A DNA stretch of 64,000 nucleotides, from the NCBI RefSeq assembly GCF_000689415.1, contig NZ_HG322950.1:4409501-4473500 (forward strand), written 5' to 3'. Below are positions 1-8,483 of the stretch, in pieces (positions within the stretch are counted from its first letter, which is position 1; each line of letters starts with the position of its first letter). The notes below the pieces were generated by a model. That model was not told the DNA's origin, searched no databases, and worked only from the letters and a program-made list of their open reading frames with translations. The position numbers were made by a program, and so were the translations under genes. The stretch is from Pseudomonas knackmussii B13. GTDB taxonomy: Bacteria; Pseudomonadota; Gammaproteobacteria; Pseudomonadales; Pseudomonadaceae.

Positions 1-2
1 AG

Positions 3-545
3 TCGCGGCTGTTGCTGGCCGCCGCGCTCATCTGCCTGATGGGCTTCATCGCCGCGCGCTGCGGCACCTGGAGCGGGGTCTATTGGCTCGACGTCGGCGA
101 GCGCCCGGAGAACTTCTTCCCCGCCGCCGTGCTGATCTTCCTGGTGCCGCTGGTCTTCGAGCAGCACCGCTTCGACGGTTTCGCCGCGATCTACCGGGTG
201 TTCGGCCTGCTCGCACTCTTCCTGCCGATGCTGGTGATGGCCAACTGGGGCGGGTCCAGCTACCTGCCGTTCGCCCCGCACAAGCTGGAAAGCCTCTACC
301 AATTGCTCGGCTTCGTCTGCGCGGCCCTGGCCATCTGGCTGGGCGCGCGGCAGGAGTGGCCGGAGGTGGTGAACACCGGGCTGACCTTCTTCGTCATCTT
401 CCTCTACACCAAGTTCTTCGACTGGTGGTGGGAGGTGCTGCCCAAGTACCTGTTCTTCCTGGTCCTCGGGCTGGGCGCGGTGGCGATCCTGCTGTTCCTG
501 CGCTACCTGCGCAACGTCCACGGCCTGCTGGGAGGGCGCCTGTGA
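3..545 (+). CDS. DUF2157-type membrane protein, C-terminal part (cut by window start)
   Basis: The reading frame is open from the first base of the window, so the true start lies upstream. What remains (about 180 residues) is almost entirely hydrophobic, with five or six predicted membrane helices and the aromatic stretch TKFFDWWWEVLPKYLFF that is typical of the C-terminal half of DUF2157 integral membrane proteins. Its TGA overlaps the ATG of the next gene (TGATG), indicating translational coupling. The function of the family is unknown; the pair with a downstream DUF4824 protein is common in Pseudomonas. I assign the family from recall of such proteins, not from a search. Confidence 0.75.
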   Translation, partial: SRLLLAAALICLMGFIAARCGTWSGVYWLDVGERPENFFPAAVLIFLVPLVFEQHRFDGFAAIYRVFGLLALFLPMLVMANWGGSSYLPFAPHKLESLYQLLGFVCAALAIWLGARQEWPEVVNTGLTFFVIFLYTKFFDWWWEVLPKYLFFLVLGLGAVAILLFLRYLRNVHGLLGGRL

Positions 546-1369
546 TGAACTGGACACGTACCCAGGGCCTGCTCGCCGGGCTCGGCCTGATCGTCCTGGC
601 CAATGCCGCGGCCCTCGGCGCCGCCGCCTGGAACCGCAGCGGCGAGCCGGACAGCCGCCTGGCACTGAGCGAGCGCGAGCTGGTGCGCAACAGCGACTGG
701 CATAACGAGAACAGCGGCATCAGCCTGCGCTTGCTGTGGCGCATCCCCAGCGACGAGCCGAACGTCGCCTGGGCCCCGCGCATCCCGGCAGACAGCATGC
801 GCGCGCTGGGCTTCACGGTGCCCGAGCGCATCGACCGCGAAAGCGCCCTGGCCTACGACCGCCAGCAGGCCCGCGACGCCCTGCTGGTGCTGGAACTGGA
901 CGGCCCGCTGTACCAGCGCGAACTCCAGCTTGCCCAGCAGCGCCTGGCGCAGGCCGAACGGGCGCTGGCCGGCGACCCCGGCAACGTCCATCTCAAGAGC
1001 GAGCGCGACTTCCAGCGCGACGCCCTGGAGCACGAGGGACAACGCGCCAGCCGCCTGTTCCTCGCCGACGCCGGCAACGATCTGCAGGCCCTGCGCGCAC
1101 GCTACCCGGACCGCCAGCGCTACGCCATCGTCCACGGCCAGGTGCGGCCCAGCTCGCTATACCGCAACCGCGCCTGGATCATCGGCGGCATGGCCAGCAC
1201 CGAGGGCGTACGCGCACTGAACGTGCCCAAGCGCTGGCACGAGGAACTCGAAGGTCTCGCCCCCCGCGCCGAACAACGCGCCGCCCAGGAAGCCGCCCAA
1301 CCCTTCGTCGCCGAGGTGGATTTCGGCCAGCGCCTGGAGCCGTGGATCGAGAAGATCCAGGCGCGCTGA
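545..1369 (+). CDS. DUF4824 family protein
   Basis: This protein of 274 residues starts at the ATG overlapping the stop of the DUF2157 gene. Residues about 7-26 form one hydrophobic segment (LLAGLGLIVLANAAALGAAA), either a signal anchor or an uncleaved signal, followed by a soluble domain rich in Arg, Glu and Leu that probably faces the periplasm. A helical, coiled-coil-like stretch lies near residues 115-160 (QLAQQRLAQAERALAG). The family has no established activity; the tight coupling to the membrane protein suggests they act together. A hairpin lies just past the stop. Confidence 0.75.
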   Translation: MNWTRTQGLLAGLGLIVLANAAALGAAAWNRSGEPDSRLALSERELVRNSDWHNENSGISLRLLWRIPSDEPNVAWAPRIPADSMRALGFTVPERIDRESALAYDRQQARDALLVLELDGPLYQRELQLAQQRLAQAERALAGDPGNVHLKSERDFQRDALEHEGQRASRLFLADAGNDLQALRARYPDRQRYAIVHGQVRPSSLYRNRAWIIGGMASTEGVRALNVPKRWHEELEGLAPRAEQRAAQEAAQPFVAEVDFGQRLEPWIEKIQAR

Positions 1370-1377
1370 CGAACAAC

Positions 1378-1405
1378 GGCGCATGACCGTTCGCGTTCAT
1401 GCGCC
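1378..1405. terminator. Hairpin after the DUF4824 gene
   Basis: A perfect 9-bp inverted repeat, GGCGCATGA and TCATGCGCC, with a 10-base loop lies 8 bp past the stop codon at 1369. There is no following T run, so it is a weak or factor-assisted terminator at best. Confidence 0.4.
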
Positions 1406-1492
1406 GCCGACACCTCCAGGCATCCGAATCCCCTTGCACCGCACCCTGCCGCGCTGCACCCTGTGCGCCCGGCGAATTCCCGACCCCGCGAC

Positions 1493-1705
1493 ATGACCGA
1501 CATCGACCCCACCCGCTGCCCGCTCTGCGGCCAGCGCAACCGCTGCGCTCAGGCCGATCCGGCCGCGGACGGCACGTCCTGCTGGTGCTTCGAAACGGCC
1601 ATCGACCCCGTCGCCCTGCAGCGCATTGCCCCGGAATCGGTCGACCGCGCCTGCCTCTGCCCGCGCTGCGCGCAGAACCTGCCGCCCGAAGACGAACCGA
1701 CCTGA
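1493..1705 (+). CDS. Cysteine-rich CWC family protein
   Basis: This small 70-residue protein carries four CxxC/CxC-type cysteine groups: CPLCGQRNRC near the N terminus, CWC in the middle (residues about 31-33) and CLCPRC towards the C terminus. The arrangement is that of the Cys-rich CWC family, likely a zinc-binding mini-protein. The ATG at 1493 is chosen because it gives the family's usual length and leaves a short leader. Its stop overlaps the ATG of the pseudouridine synthase gene (TGATG), an arrangement often seen in Pseudomonas, so the two are probably translated together. Its function is unknown. Confidence 0.8.
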   Translation: MTDIDPTRCPLCGQRNRCAQADPAADGTSCWCFETAIDPVALQRIAPESVDRACLCPRCAQNLPPEDEPT

Positions 1706-2400
1706 TGCGCCTGGACCGCCTGCTCTCCAACCTGCCCCGCTTCAGCCGCCAGGATGCGCGCCTCTTGCTCGTCTCCGGCCGCCTGCGCGTCGACGGCGAA
1801 GTGGTGCGCGACGGCCGCTTCGAGGTGCGCGAGTTCAGCCGCGTGGAGCTGGACGACGAGGTGCTGCAGGCCGGCAAGCCGGCGCGCTACTTCATGCTGC
1901 ACAAGCCCGAAGGCTGCGTCAGCGCGACCCGCGACGCCGAGCACCGCACCGTGCTCGACCTGCTCGACGAGCCGGACAAGCACGAGCTGCACATCGGCGG
2001 CCGCCTCGACTACAACAGCACCGGCCTGCTGCTGATCACCAACGACGGCCTCTGGTCGCGGCGCATGACCCTGCCGGGGCGCAAGCTGCCGAAGGTCTAC
2101 TACGTCGAGACCGAGCAGCCGATCGAAGCGCATTACGCGGAAACCTTCGCCAAAGGCCTGTACTTCCGCTTCGAGGACCTCACCACGCTGCCCGCGCAAC
2201 TGGAAATCCTCGACACCCGCGCCGCGCGCCTGACCCTGCACGAAGGCCGCTACCACCAGGTCAAGCGGATGTTCGGCCACTTCCAGAACAAGGTCACCCG
2301 CCTGCACCGCGAAAGCATGGCGGGCATCAGCCTCGACCCAGCCCTGGCACCGGGCCAGTACCGGGCCCTGAGCGCCGCGGAAGTAGCCGCTTCGGGCTGA
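1705..2400 (+). CDS. rsuA: 16S rRNA pseudouridine synthase, RsuA family
   Basis: This 231-residue protein has an N-terminal S4 RNA-binding domain (residues about 1-58, RLDRLLSNL...LLLVSGRLRVDG) followed by the RsuA/RluB/E/F catalytic domain. The catalytic aspartate lies in the motif GGRLDYNSTGLLLITND, and the C-terminal motif EGRYHQVKRMFG is also present. Enzymes of this group isomerise a single uridine in small-subunit rRNA (U516 in E. coli). The family also includes RluE/RluF-like members, so the exact target site is inferred. The ATG at 1705 overlaps the CWC gene stop, so the two genes probably form an operon. Confidence 0.85.
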   Translation: MRLDRLLSNLPRFSRQDARLLLVSGRLRVDGEVVRDGRFEVREFSRVELDDEVLQAGKPARYFMLHKPEGCVSATRDAEHRTVLDLLDEPDKHELHIGGRLDYNSTGLLLITNDGLWSRRMTLPGRKLPKVYYVETEQPIEAHYAETFAKGLYFRFEDLTTLPAQLEILDTRAARLTLHEGRYHQVKRMFGHFQNKVTRLHRESMAGISLDPALAPGQYRALSAAEVAASG

Positions 2401-2483
2401 GCCGGACCGTCTGGCATCCTCGATTGCAGGGGCACCAACGCCGCGACTAAGCTGCGTTGACGCTCGCTTCTCGAAGGATTCCG

Positions 2484-3524
2484 ATGAAGACTCTGCACGC
2501 CGCCCTGCTCGCGATCAGCCTGTTCGCCCTTCCCGCCGTGGCCGCCACGAGCAGCCACGGATCGCCGCTCAATGACCTGCAGGCAGCGCTGAAGAAGCTC
2601 AAGCCAGGGCAGTTCCTCTGGTACCCGGAAATTTCACCGCAGGGGCCAGTCACCGTGGTGGTCAGCCTGACCGAGCAACGCGCCTACGTTTACCGCAACG
2701 GCATCGCCATCGGCGTCGCCACCGTGAGCACCGGCAAGCGCGGCCGGGAAACCCCGACCGGCGTATTCACCATCCTGCAGAAGAAAGTCGAGTACTACTC
2801 CGACCTCTACGACAGCGCGCCCATGCCCTACATGCAGCGCCTGACCTGGGACGGCATCGCCCTGCACGCCGGCAACCTGCCGGGCTACCCGGCCTCGCAC
2901 GGCTGCATCCGCATGCCGATGGCCTTCGCCAAGAAGCTCTATGAGGTCACCGGCTTCACCAGCACCACGGTGATCATCTCCGACGCCAAGAGCTCGCCGG
3001 TGGAGGTCTACCATCCCGGCCTGCTGGCGCCCCAGGTCAGCGACGGCAAGGCCAGCGGACCGGCCAGCCCGGAGGCGGAGCCCTATTTGAACGATCCGGG
3101 CGCGGCCGTCGGTCCGATATCGGTGCTGATCAGCCGCGCCGACCGGCGTGCCTACGTCTACCGCGGCGGCACCCAGATCGGCAGCGCCCCGGTGACCATC
3201 GACAATCCGGGCGCGCGCACCGGCGTCGCCGCCTTCTCGCTGCTCGAGCGGCCGACGCCGGAACAGCTCGCCAGCGCCACCCCGAACCTGCGCTGGAGCG
3301 CGGTGCAGGTGAGCAACCCGCAGGCCGGGCTGACGCCTTCCGAACAGCTCGGCCAGTTCAGCATGGACTCGCATTTCCTGCGCTCGCTGCTGCTGGCGAT
3401 GGACGTCGGCAGCACCCTGGTGATCACCGACCTGCCCTCCAGCCGCGATACCCGAAGCAGTTCGGACTTCACGGTGATCACCACCAATGATCGACAAGCG
3501 GTACCTGCATCGATCAAAAAATAA
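2484..3524 (+). CDS. Exported L,D-transpeptidase with a degenerate second YkuD-like repeat
   Basis: This 346-residue protein has a signal peptide (residues 1-20, ending AVA-AT). The YkuD catalytic domain covers about residues 54-175, with His128 and the motif SHGCIRMP whose Cys141 is the nucleophile. It would cross-link peptidoglycan stem peptides or anchor a lipoprotein in the periplasm. A second region, about residues 210-325, repeats the start of the first domain (VLISRADRRAYVYRGG against VVVSLTEQRAYVYRNG) but has no SHGC motif, so it appears to be a catalytically dead copy. The ATG at 2484 follows the RBS AAGGA at 2474-2478. Confidence 0.9.
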   Translation: MKTLHAALLAISLFALPAVAATSSHGSPLNDLQAALKKLKPGQFLWYPEISPQGPVTVVVSLTEQRAYVYRNGIAIGVATVSTGKRGRETPTGVFTILQKKVEYYSDLYDSAPMPYMQRLTWDGIALHAGNLPGYPASHGCIRMPMAFAKKLYEVTGFTSTTVIISDAKSSPVEVYHPGLLAPQVSDGKASGPASPEAEPYLNDPGAAVGPISVLISRADRRAYVYRGGTQIGSAPVTIDNPGARTGVAAFSLLERPTPEQLASATPNLRWSAVQVSNPQAGLTPSEQLGQFSMDSHFLRSLLLAMDVGSTLVITDLPSSRDTRSSSDFTVITTNDRQAVPASIKK

Positions 3525-3607
3525 GCGAAAATCCGGCCCAATTTCGCGCACTTGCGCGCTATACCAAAACTAGACCTTAGGAAAAACACCAAGGGGGGAA
3601 CGGCGCC

Positions 3608-4348
3608 ATGCCGTCCGTATCGAACGTCTGGGGGAAACTCCGGCCGCTGCTTGCCGTGGGCGCGCTTCTCGCGCTCGGCTGCGGCACCGTCCACGCCGCT
3701 GCCCTGCCCAGCGCCGAGGAACTCCACCGCCTGGCCCCGGCCACCAGCCTGCAGGCCTTGCGCCTGGCGCTCAGCGCATACCAGTGCGCCAGCAGCCAAC
3801 TGGGCGGCAAGGGCGAACTGCTGACCGTCATCGACTACTCCAAGCCTTCGCGCGACAAGCGCCTGTGGGTGTTCGACCTGAGCAAGCGCAAGCTGCTGTT
3901 CGAGGAGTGGGTGGCCCACGGCAAGAACAGCGGCGACGACGTCGCCACTTCCTTCTCCAACCGCCCGAACAGCTACCAGTCGTCGCTGGGCCTTTACCAG
4001 ACCGGCAACACCTACAGCGGCAAGCACGGCCGCTCACTGCGCCTGCTGGGCCTGGAGCCGGGTTTCAACGACAACAGTGAAGAGCGCGCCATCGTGATGC
4101 ACGCGGCCGCCTACGCCGACCCGAAAGTGGTCCCCGGCCTCGGCCGCCTCGGCCGCAGCCAGGGCTGCCCGGCGGTACGTCCGCAAGTGGCGAAGCGGCT
4201 GATCGACACGCTGTCGCAAGGCAGTTACGTGTTCGCCTACTACCCGCAGCAGAACTGGCTGAGCAATTCGCAGTACCTCGCCGGCGCCAGCTGCACCGTG
4301 GCCAAGGCGCCCAACCTGGGCCGCGCGACGACGCTGGCCAAGCGCTGA
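3608..4348 (+). CDS. Murein L,D-transpeptidase catalytic-domain family protein (YkuD_2 type)
   Basis: This 246-residue protein has a signal sequence (residues about 1-31, with Cys25 in LALGCGTVHA-AA, so signal peptidase I or II cleavage is possible). Its YkuD_2 domain differs from the preceding gene's YkuD domain: His165 (VMHAAAYAD) and Cys187 in GRSQGCPAV form the likely active site. Expected role is periplasmic peptidoglycan cross-linking or stem-peptide exchange. It lies 83 bp downstream of the first transpeptidase on the same strand but is not an evident paralogue of it. The gene is followed by a REP-rich region and is convergent with the HD-GYP gene. Confidence 0.87.
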   Translation: MPSVSNVWGKLRPLLAVGALLALGCGTVHAAALPSAEELHRLAPATSLQALRLALSAYQCASSQLGGKGELLTVIDYSKPSRDKRLWVFDLSKRKLLFEEWVAHGKNSGDDVATSFSNRPNSYQSSLGLYQTGNTYSGKHGRSLRLLGLEPGFNDNSEERAIVMHAAAYADPKVVPGLGRLGRSQGCPAVRPQVAKRLIDTLSQGSYVFAYYPQQNWLSNSQYLAGASCTVAKAPNLGRATTLAKR

Positions 4349-4445
4349 GCCCCACCGGGGCGGTTCGCCGCCCCGCTCCCCCCTCCCCTTGTTCGGCTCT
4401 GCAAGAGCGGATTCATCCGCAAACGACCTGGCAGGGTGTCTCCCT

Positions 4446-4492
4446 GTAGGAGCGGCCCATGGCCGCGAATCGCGGGCATGGCCCGCTCCTAC
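4446..4492. repeat. REP-like palindrome
   Basis: A compound palindrome starts GTAGGAGCGG and ends CCGCTCCTAC, with inner arms CCCATGG/CCGCG around CGAATCGCGGGCATGG. The same element occurs at 43927-43973, 45436-45482 and 62551-62597, in intergenic positions mostly between convergent genes or after operons. Confidence 0.85.
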
Positions 4493-4610
4493 ACGGGGTA
4501 TCGGTACAGATTTTTTCGCGGATGCGTCCGCTCCTACAGGATGACGCCGGCCTCTATCCGCCCATGCCGAACGGCCCCTCTTCCTCAGGGAGTGGGTTAC
4601 GGACCTCACC

Positions 4611-4690
4611 TCAGCGCCGGCGCCAGGCCAGACTCCGCTCCCCCTCCCTAACCCTCCCCCGCAAGCGGGAGAGGGGACTGGTCGGCAGAA
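4611..4690. repeat. Conserved C-rich intergenic repeat, copy 1
   Basis: The block around CCTAACCCTCCCCCGC and GCGGGAGAGGGG is nearly identical to the reverse complement of about 62343-62426, including the flanks TCGGCAGAACG and GACTCCGCTCC. A shorter relative lies at 44055-44090. Confidence 0.7.
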
Positions 4691-4767
4691 CGAGCGGCTT
4701 TGCAGTCAGCCGGCATGCGTGATTCGCGAGCAAAAACCAGGCGTCCCCCTCGCGCCTACGAAGAGCG

Positions 4768-7647
4768 CTACGCCCTCGCGGGCGCCTCGACGATCGCCAG
4801 CATCGCTTTTTCGTCCACCGCGTCGAGCTGGTCCGGGCGGAGGAATTTCTCGCCGTACTCGCGGTATACCCCGGTTTCGACGAACAGGCGGAACAGCTCG
4901 CTGTCGACGTGGCGGTCGCGGGCCATGAAGGCGAGGATCTTCAGCGATTCGGAGAGCGTCTTGGGCGCCTTGTACGGGCGGTCGGCGGCGGTCAGGGCCT
5001 CGAAGATGTCGGCAATCGCCATCACCCTTTCCGGAATGCTCATGTCCTCGCCCGCCAGGCGTCTTGGATAGCCGGTGCCGTCCATCTTCTCGTGGTGGTT
5101 GGCGGCGATGGTCGGCACGCGCTTGAGGTGCTTGGGCAACGGCAGGGCGCTGAGCATCATCAGGGTCTGCACGATGTGCTCGTTGATCTTGAAACGCTCT
5201 TCGTCGGTGAGGGTCCCGCGGCGGATGCCGAGGTTGTAGAGCTCGCCGTAGTTGCTCGCGCAGGGCGGCAGGCGCATGTCGAAACCCCAGCGGTTGCGCG
5301 GGTCGTCCTTGTCCACCGGCGGCTTGCGCTCGCCCCAGGGCACGCAGTGTTCGGGTTTGTCGGCGAGCAGGCGTTCTTCCGCCGGCAAGGAGGCTGCCGG
5401 CACGCCGACCAGCCGCGCGGCTTCGTCGTGGGAAATGCCCAGGCGGTCGTCGAAGTGGCGCAGCCAGCGGCGTTCGCCGATCCGCTGCAGGCGCTCGATG
5501 TCCTCGTCCTTCATGAACTCGCCGCCGACGTTGGCCTGGGCGACGAAGGCGAAGTCTTCCTGCAACGCCTGCCGTTCGGCATCGCGGCGCGCGCCCAGTG
5601 CTGCGCTGTCGCCACCCTCGGCGAGACCGCGCCAGTAGTCGATCTCGGCGTCGCGCCAGAGCACCTCGAAGCGCATGCGCACTTCGTGCAGGCGGTTGTA
5701 CAGGGTCTCCAGCTTGGTGGCCTTGTCCACCACGTATTCCGGGCTGGTGATCTTGCCGCAGTCGTGCAGCCAGGCGGCGATCTGGAATTCGTAGCGGTCG
5801 GCGTCGCTCATGGCGAAATCGGCATAGCGGTCGCGGTCGTCGATGGCCTTCTGCAGGAGCATGTCGGCCAGTTGCGGCACGCGCTCGCAGTGCCCGCCGG
5901 TGTAGGGGCTCTTGGCGTCGATGGCGTCGGCCAGCAGCTTGATGATGGCGTCCAGCAGGCGTTGCTGCGCTTCGATCAACTGGCGCGTCTCGATGGCCAC
6001 GGCGGCGGCGCCGGAGAGCTCCTCGACGAAGCGCCGGAACGGCCGACGCGGTTTGCGCCGCCGCTCGCCCTCCTCCTGCAGTTGCAGCACCAGCACGCCG
6101 AGCAGTTCCTCGCTGCGATTGCGCAGGGCCACTTCCATGTGCCGGCCGCTGCCGCTCAGCGCCTGGTCCAGCAATGAGGCCAACTGCTTTTCGTCGAAGC
6201 CCTGGATGGGCAGCGATTGCCGGTAATGCTCGCCATTGACCGCGCAGGCCAGGCCCAGGCGGTTCTCCTCCTCGTGCAGCAGGTAGACCGCGCCACCGAG
6301 CACGCCGGTGGCCTCGACCAGGCGCGACAGCACGTCGGCGAGCATGCTGTCCAGCCGCGTCTCGCGGCTGAGGCTCAGAGTGATGCCCTGGAAATTGCGG
6401 ATGGTCTTCGACATGCCGCCCAGCACCTGGCTGAGCTCGCGCACTTCGGCGATCCGCGAGTTCACCCCCACCGGGCGGGCGAAGTCGAAGGCCGCCAGGG
6501 CGCCGAGCTGCTCGGTCAGCTGGTTCAGCGGGCGGGCGATGCGGCGGCCGATGAGCGAGCCGAGTAGCAGCAACACCAACAGCAGCACGCCGCCCCACAG
6601 GGCTTGCTGCAGCAGGGTCGCCCGCGCTCCGGCCAGCAGTTCGGCGGCGGGAATGCTGATCAGCACGCGCGCCTGGGTGCTGGCGAAACTCGCCAGCGGC
6701 ACCCAGATGCCATACCAGTTCTCGCCGTCGACTCGATAGGCCTGCGCCATGCGGGGCTGGCCACCGATCTCGGCCAGCCGACTCAGGCTCGGCACGCCCA
6801 GCTCGCCAAGCTTGGCCAGGCGCGCCTTGCGGCCCTCGCGTACGAGCAGACGCGACAGGTCGGGATAGGCGATCACGGTATCGTGCCCGTCGATCACTGC
6901 CAGCTCGGTATGCACGGTCTGGCGCAGATCGCCCATTTCCTCGGCCAGGTCGTTGACAGAGGCGTCCATGCCGATCACCGCGGCGCCATCGACGCTGCGC
7001 TGCGCCAGGGTCAAGCCGATCTCGCCGGTGGTGAAGAACACGTAGGGCTGGGTAAGAACCGTGGTGCGACTGGCGGATGCCTCCTGGTACCAGCCACGCT
7101 GGCGAGCGTCGAAATGGTAGTCGGGCATGTCCAGGCGCTGAAGCAGCTGCAGCTGATCGTCGTAGAAGCGCCACTCGCCCTGCGGCACGTTCTGCGCGTC
7201 GAGCGTCTGGCTCTGCACCAGATAGAGCGCCTTCGGCGGCGCCTTGAGCTTCTCCCGCACCGAGGCGGCGTTGAGCGCGCGCACCAGCAGGAACTCGCCA
7301 TTCGGATAACCGATGTACACCGCGCTCAGCGTGCGGTTGGCGCGCAGGTTCTCGACCAGGACCGGCAGGCGCTCCAGGCGCGCGGAAAGGTTGTCGGCCT
7401 GCGAGATACGGTCATAGCTGAGCAGACGCAAGGTGTTCTGCGCCGGGTCCAGCAGGCGCCGGATACGCTCGTTGACCGTAATGCCGAGCTGCGCGGCGGC
7501 CTCCCCGGCTGCCGACACCATCGCGGCCTCGACGCCCCGATAGCCCTGGATCAGCAGCGACGCCGCGAGTACCAGCATGCTGAGGATGATGGCGCCGGTT
7601 AGCAGGACCTGCAGTGGAATGCCGCGTCTTTTCGCTTTCATGGTCAT
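4768..7647 (-). CDS. Membrane HD-GYP phosphodiesterase with extracytoplasmic sensor, HAMP and GAF-like regions
   Basis: This 959-residue protein probably degrades cyclic di-GMP. Order: a first membrane helix (about residues 12-30), a periplasmic dCache-like sensor to about 335 (contains RGWYQEASAS), a second helix (about 345-365), HAMP (GRRIARPLNQLTEQL), a GAF-like segment (about 430-590), then the HD-GYP domain. The metal-binding motifs are HDCGK with His628 and Asp629, and HHEKMDGTGYP at 851-861. The gap of about 220 residues between them is far longer than in standard HD-GYP proteins, so the catalytic domain carries a large insertion. The ATG at 7647 overlaps the stop of the upstream binding-protein gene (ATGA); an ATG at 7641 is an alternative. 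Confidence 0.88.
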   Translation of the reverse strand: MTMKAKRRGIPLQVLLTGAIILSMLVLAASLLIQGYRGVEAAMVSAAGEAAAQLGITVNERIRRLLDPAQNTLRLLSYDRISQADNLSARLERLPVLVENLRANRTLSAVYIGYPNGEFLLVRALNAASVREKLKAPPKALYLVQSQTLDAQNVPQGEWRFYDDQLQLLQRLDMPDYHFDARQRGWYQEASASRTTVLTQPYVFFTTGEIGLTLAQRSVDGAAVIGMDASVNDLAEEMGDLRQTVHTELAVIDGHDTVIAYPDLSRLLVREGRKARLAKLGELGVPSLSRLAEIGGQPRMAQAYRVDGENWYGIWVPLASFASTQARVLISIPAAELLAGARATLLQQALWGGVLLLVLLLLGSLIGRRIARPLNQLTEQLGALAAFDFARPVGVNSRIAEVRELSQVLGGMSKTIRNFQGITLSLSRETRLDSMLADVLSRLVEATGVLGGAVYLLHEEENRLGLACAVNGEHYRQSLPIQGFDEKQLASLLDQALSGSGRHMEVALRNRSEELLGVLVLQLQEEGERRRKPRRPFRRFVEELSGAAAVAIETRQLIEAQQRLLDAIIKLLADAIDAKSPYTGGHCERVPQLADMLLQKAIDDRDRYADFAMSDADRYEFQIAAWLHDCGKITSPEYVVDKATKLETLYNRLHEVRMRFEVLWRDAEIDYWRGLAEGGDSAALGARRDAERQALQEDFAFVAQANVGGEFMKDEDIERLQRIGERRWLRHFDDRLGISHDEAARLVGVPAASLPAEERLLADKPEHCVPWGERKPPVDKDDPRNRWGFDMRLPPCASNYGELYNLGIRRGTLTDEERFKINEHIVQTLMMLSALPLPKHLKRVPTIAANHHEKMDGTGYPRRLAGEDMSIPERVMAIADIFEALTAADRPYKAPKTLSESLKILAFMARDRHVDSELFRLFVETGVYREYGEKFLRPDQLDAVDEKAMLAIVEAPARA

Positions 7648-8483
7648 GGTTGCTTGTCCAGGTCGCCCGCAGGCGCGCGATAACCGTTGTCGAGCAACGA
7701 TGCCGCGATATCCAGCGGCGCGTTGCGAAGGAGGATTCTGGAGAGGCCACCGTCCAGGCGCAGGTCCTCGAGCAGGCGCAACCACTCGGCGCTCTGCGCG
7801 GCGCTGAAGTGACGGCGCGAGAGCACCAGTCCACGCGCCACGCCCGGCGCATTCAGCTCGATCACGCGGTAGCGATGGCGCATGGCCGGATCGCTCAGAA
7901 CGGTGGAGAGCACCAGCGCGTGCCCGATCAGCCCGTTCACCTCGCCTTTTTGCAGGGCGGCGAAGCTGCCGCGCTCGTCGGGGTACTCCCTCAACTGCCC
8001 GTCGGCGGCCATGATCCGCAATATGGCGTCGAGGTAGGTGCCGTGGCGGTAGCCGCTGATCACGCCCAGGCGCACACCGGGCCGCGCGCGGAAATCGTTC
8101 AGGTCGTGCAGGTCCATGGACTGTTCGAGCGGCACGATCAGGCGCTCACGCAGGTACAGGTAGGGAATGAAGTACGCCAGTCGCAGGCGGTCGGGGCTCG
8201 CCACGCCGCTCATGGTCAGGTCCACCTCGCCGCTCTCGATGTCCTGCCAGATCTGCGCACGGGGCCGGACCGAAACCTCGAAGCGGCAGCCACTGCGACG
8301 CGCCAGTTCGGTGGCCACATCGACATCCATGCCCTTGCCGTCCTCGTAGAGGATCGGGTGTGGATAGAACGCCAGGCGCACCGGCGTAGCGCAGCCGTAG
8401 CGGTCTTCCGCGGCCGCATACAGGGAGGCGCAATTCATGAGGGCGCACAGCAGCCCGATGCGCAAGACAGGGAACAAGACCAT
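7644..8483 (-). CDS. Periplasmic substrate-binding protein (family 3 type)
   Basis: This 279-residue protein has a signal peptide (residues about 1-24, ending LYAAA-ED) and a type II periplasmic binding fold like amino-acid binding proteins: GKGMDVDVATELARRSG, the segment VDLTMSGVASPDRL and GVISGYRHGTYLDAIL. No transporter permease or ATPase is nearby. Instead its stop overlaps the start of the HD-GYP gene (ATGA), so it is more likely the ligand-sensing partner of that signalling protein than a transport component. This partnership is inferred from gene order only. Confidence 0.82.
   Translation of the reverse strand: MVLFPVLRIGLLCALMNCASLYAAAEDRYGCATPVRLAFYPHPILYEDGKGMDVDVATELARRSGCRFEVSVRPRAQIWQDIESGEVDLTMSGVASPDRLRLAYFIPYLYLRERLIVPLEQSMDLHDLNDFRARPGVRLGVISGYRHGTYLDAILRIMAADGQLREYPDERGSFAALQKGEVNGLIGHALVLSTVLSDPAMRHRYRVIELNAPGVARGLVLSRRHFSAAQSAEWLRLLEDLRLDGGLSRILLRNAPLDIAASLLDNGYRAPAGDLDKQP

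Larger units (their letters stand above)
4349..4767. other. Gene-free region filled with intergenic repeats
   Basis: These 419 bp separate two convergent genes. They contain a full REP palindrome at 4446-4492, a half copy ending CGCTCCTAC at 4517-4537, and a C-rich conserved block at about 4611-4690 that recurs inverted at about 62343-62426. No convincing gene or RNA is visible. Confidence 0.7.

Noticed and set aside
4909..6177. Long plus-strand frame opposite the HD-GYP gene
   Set aside because: Composition is typical of antisense frames in GC-rich DNA; the HD-GYP protein with its motifs is on the minus strand.
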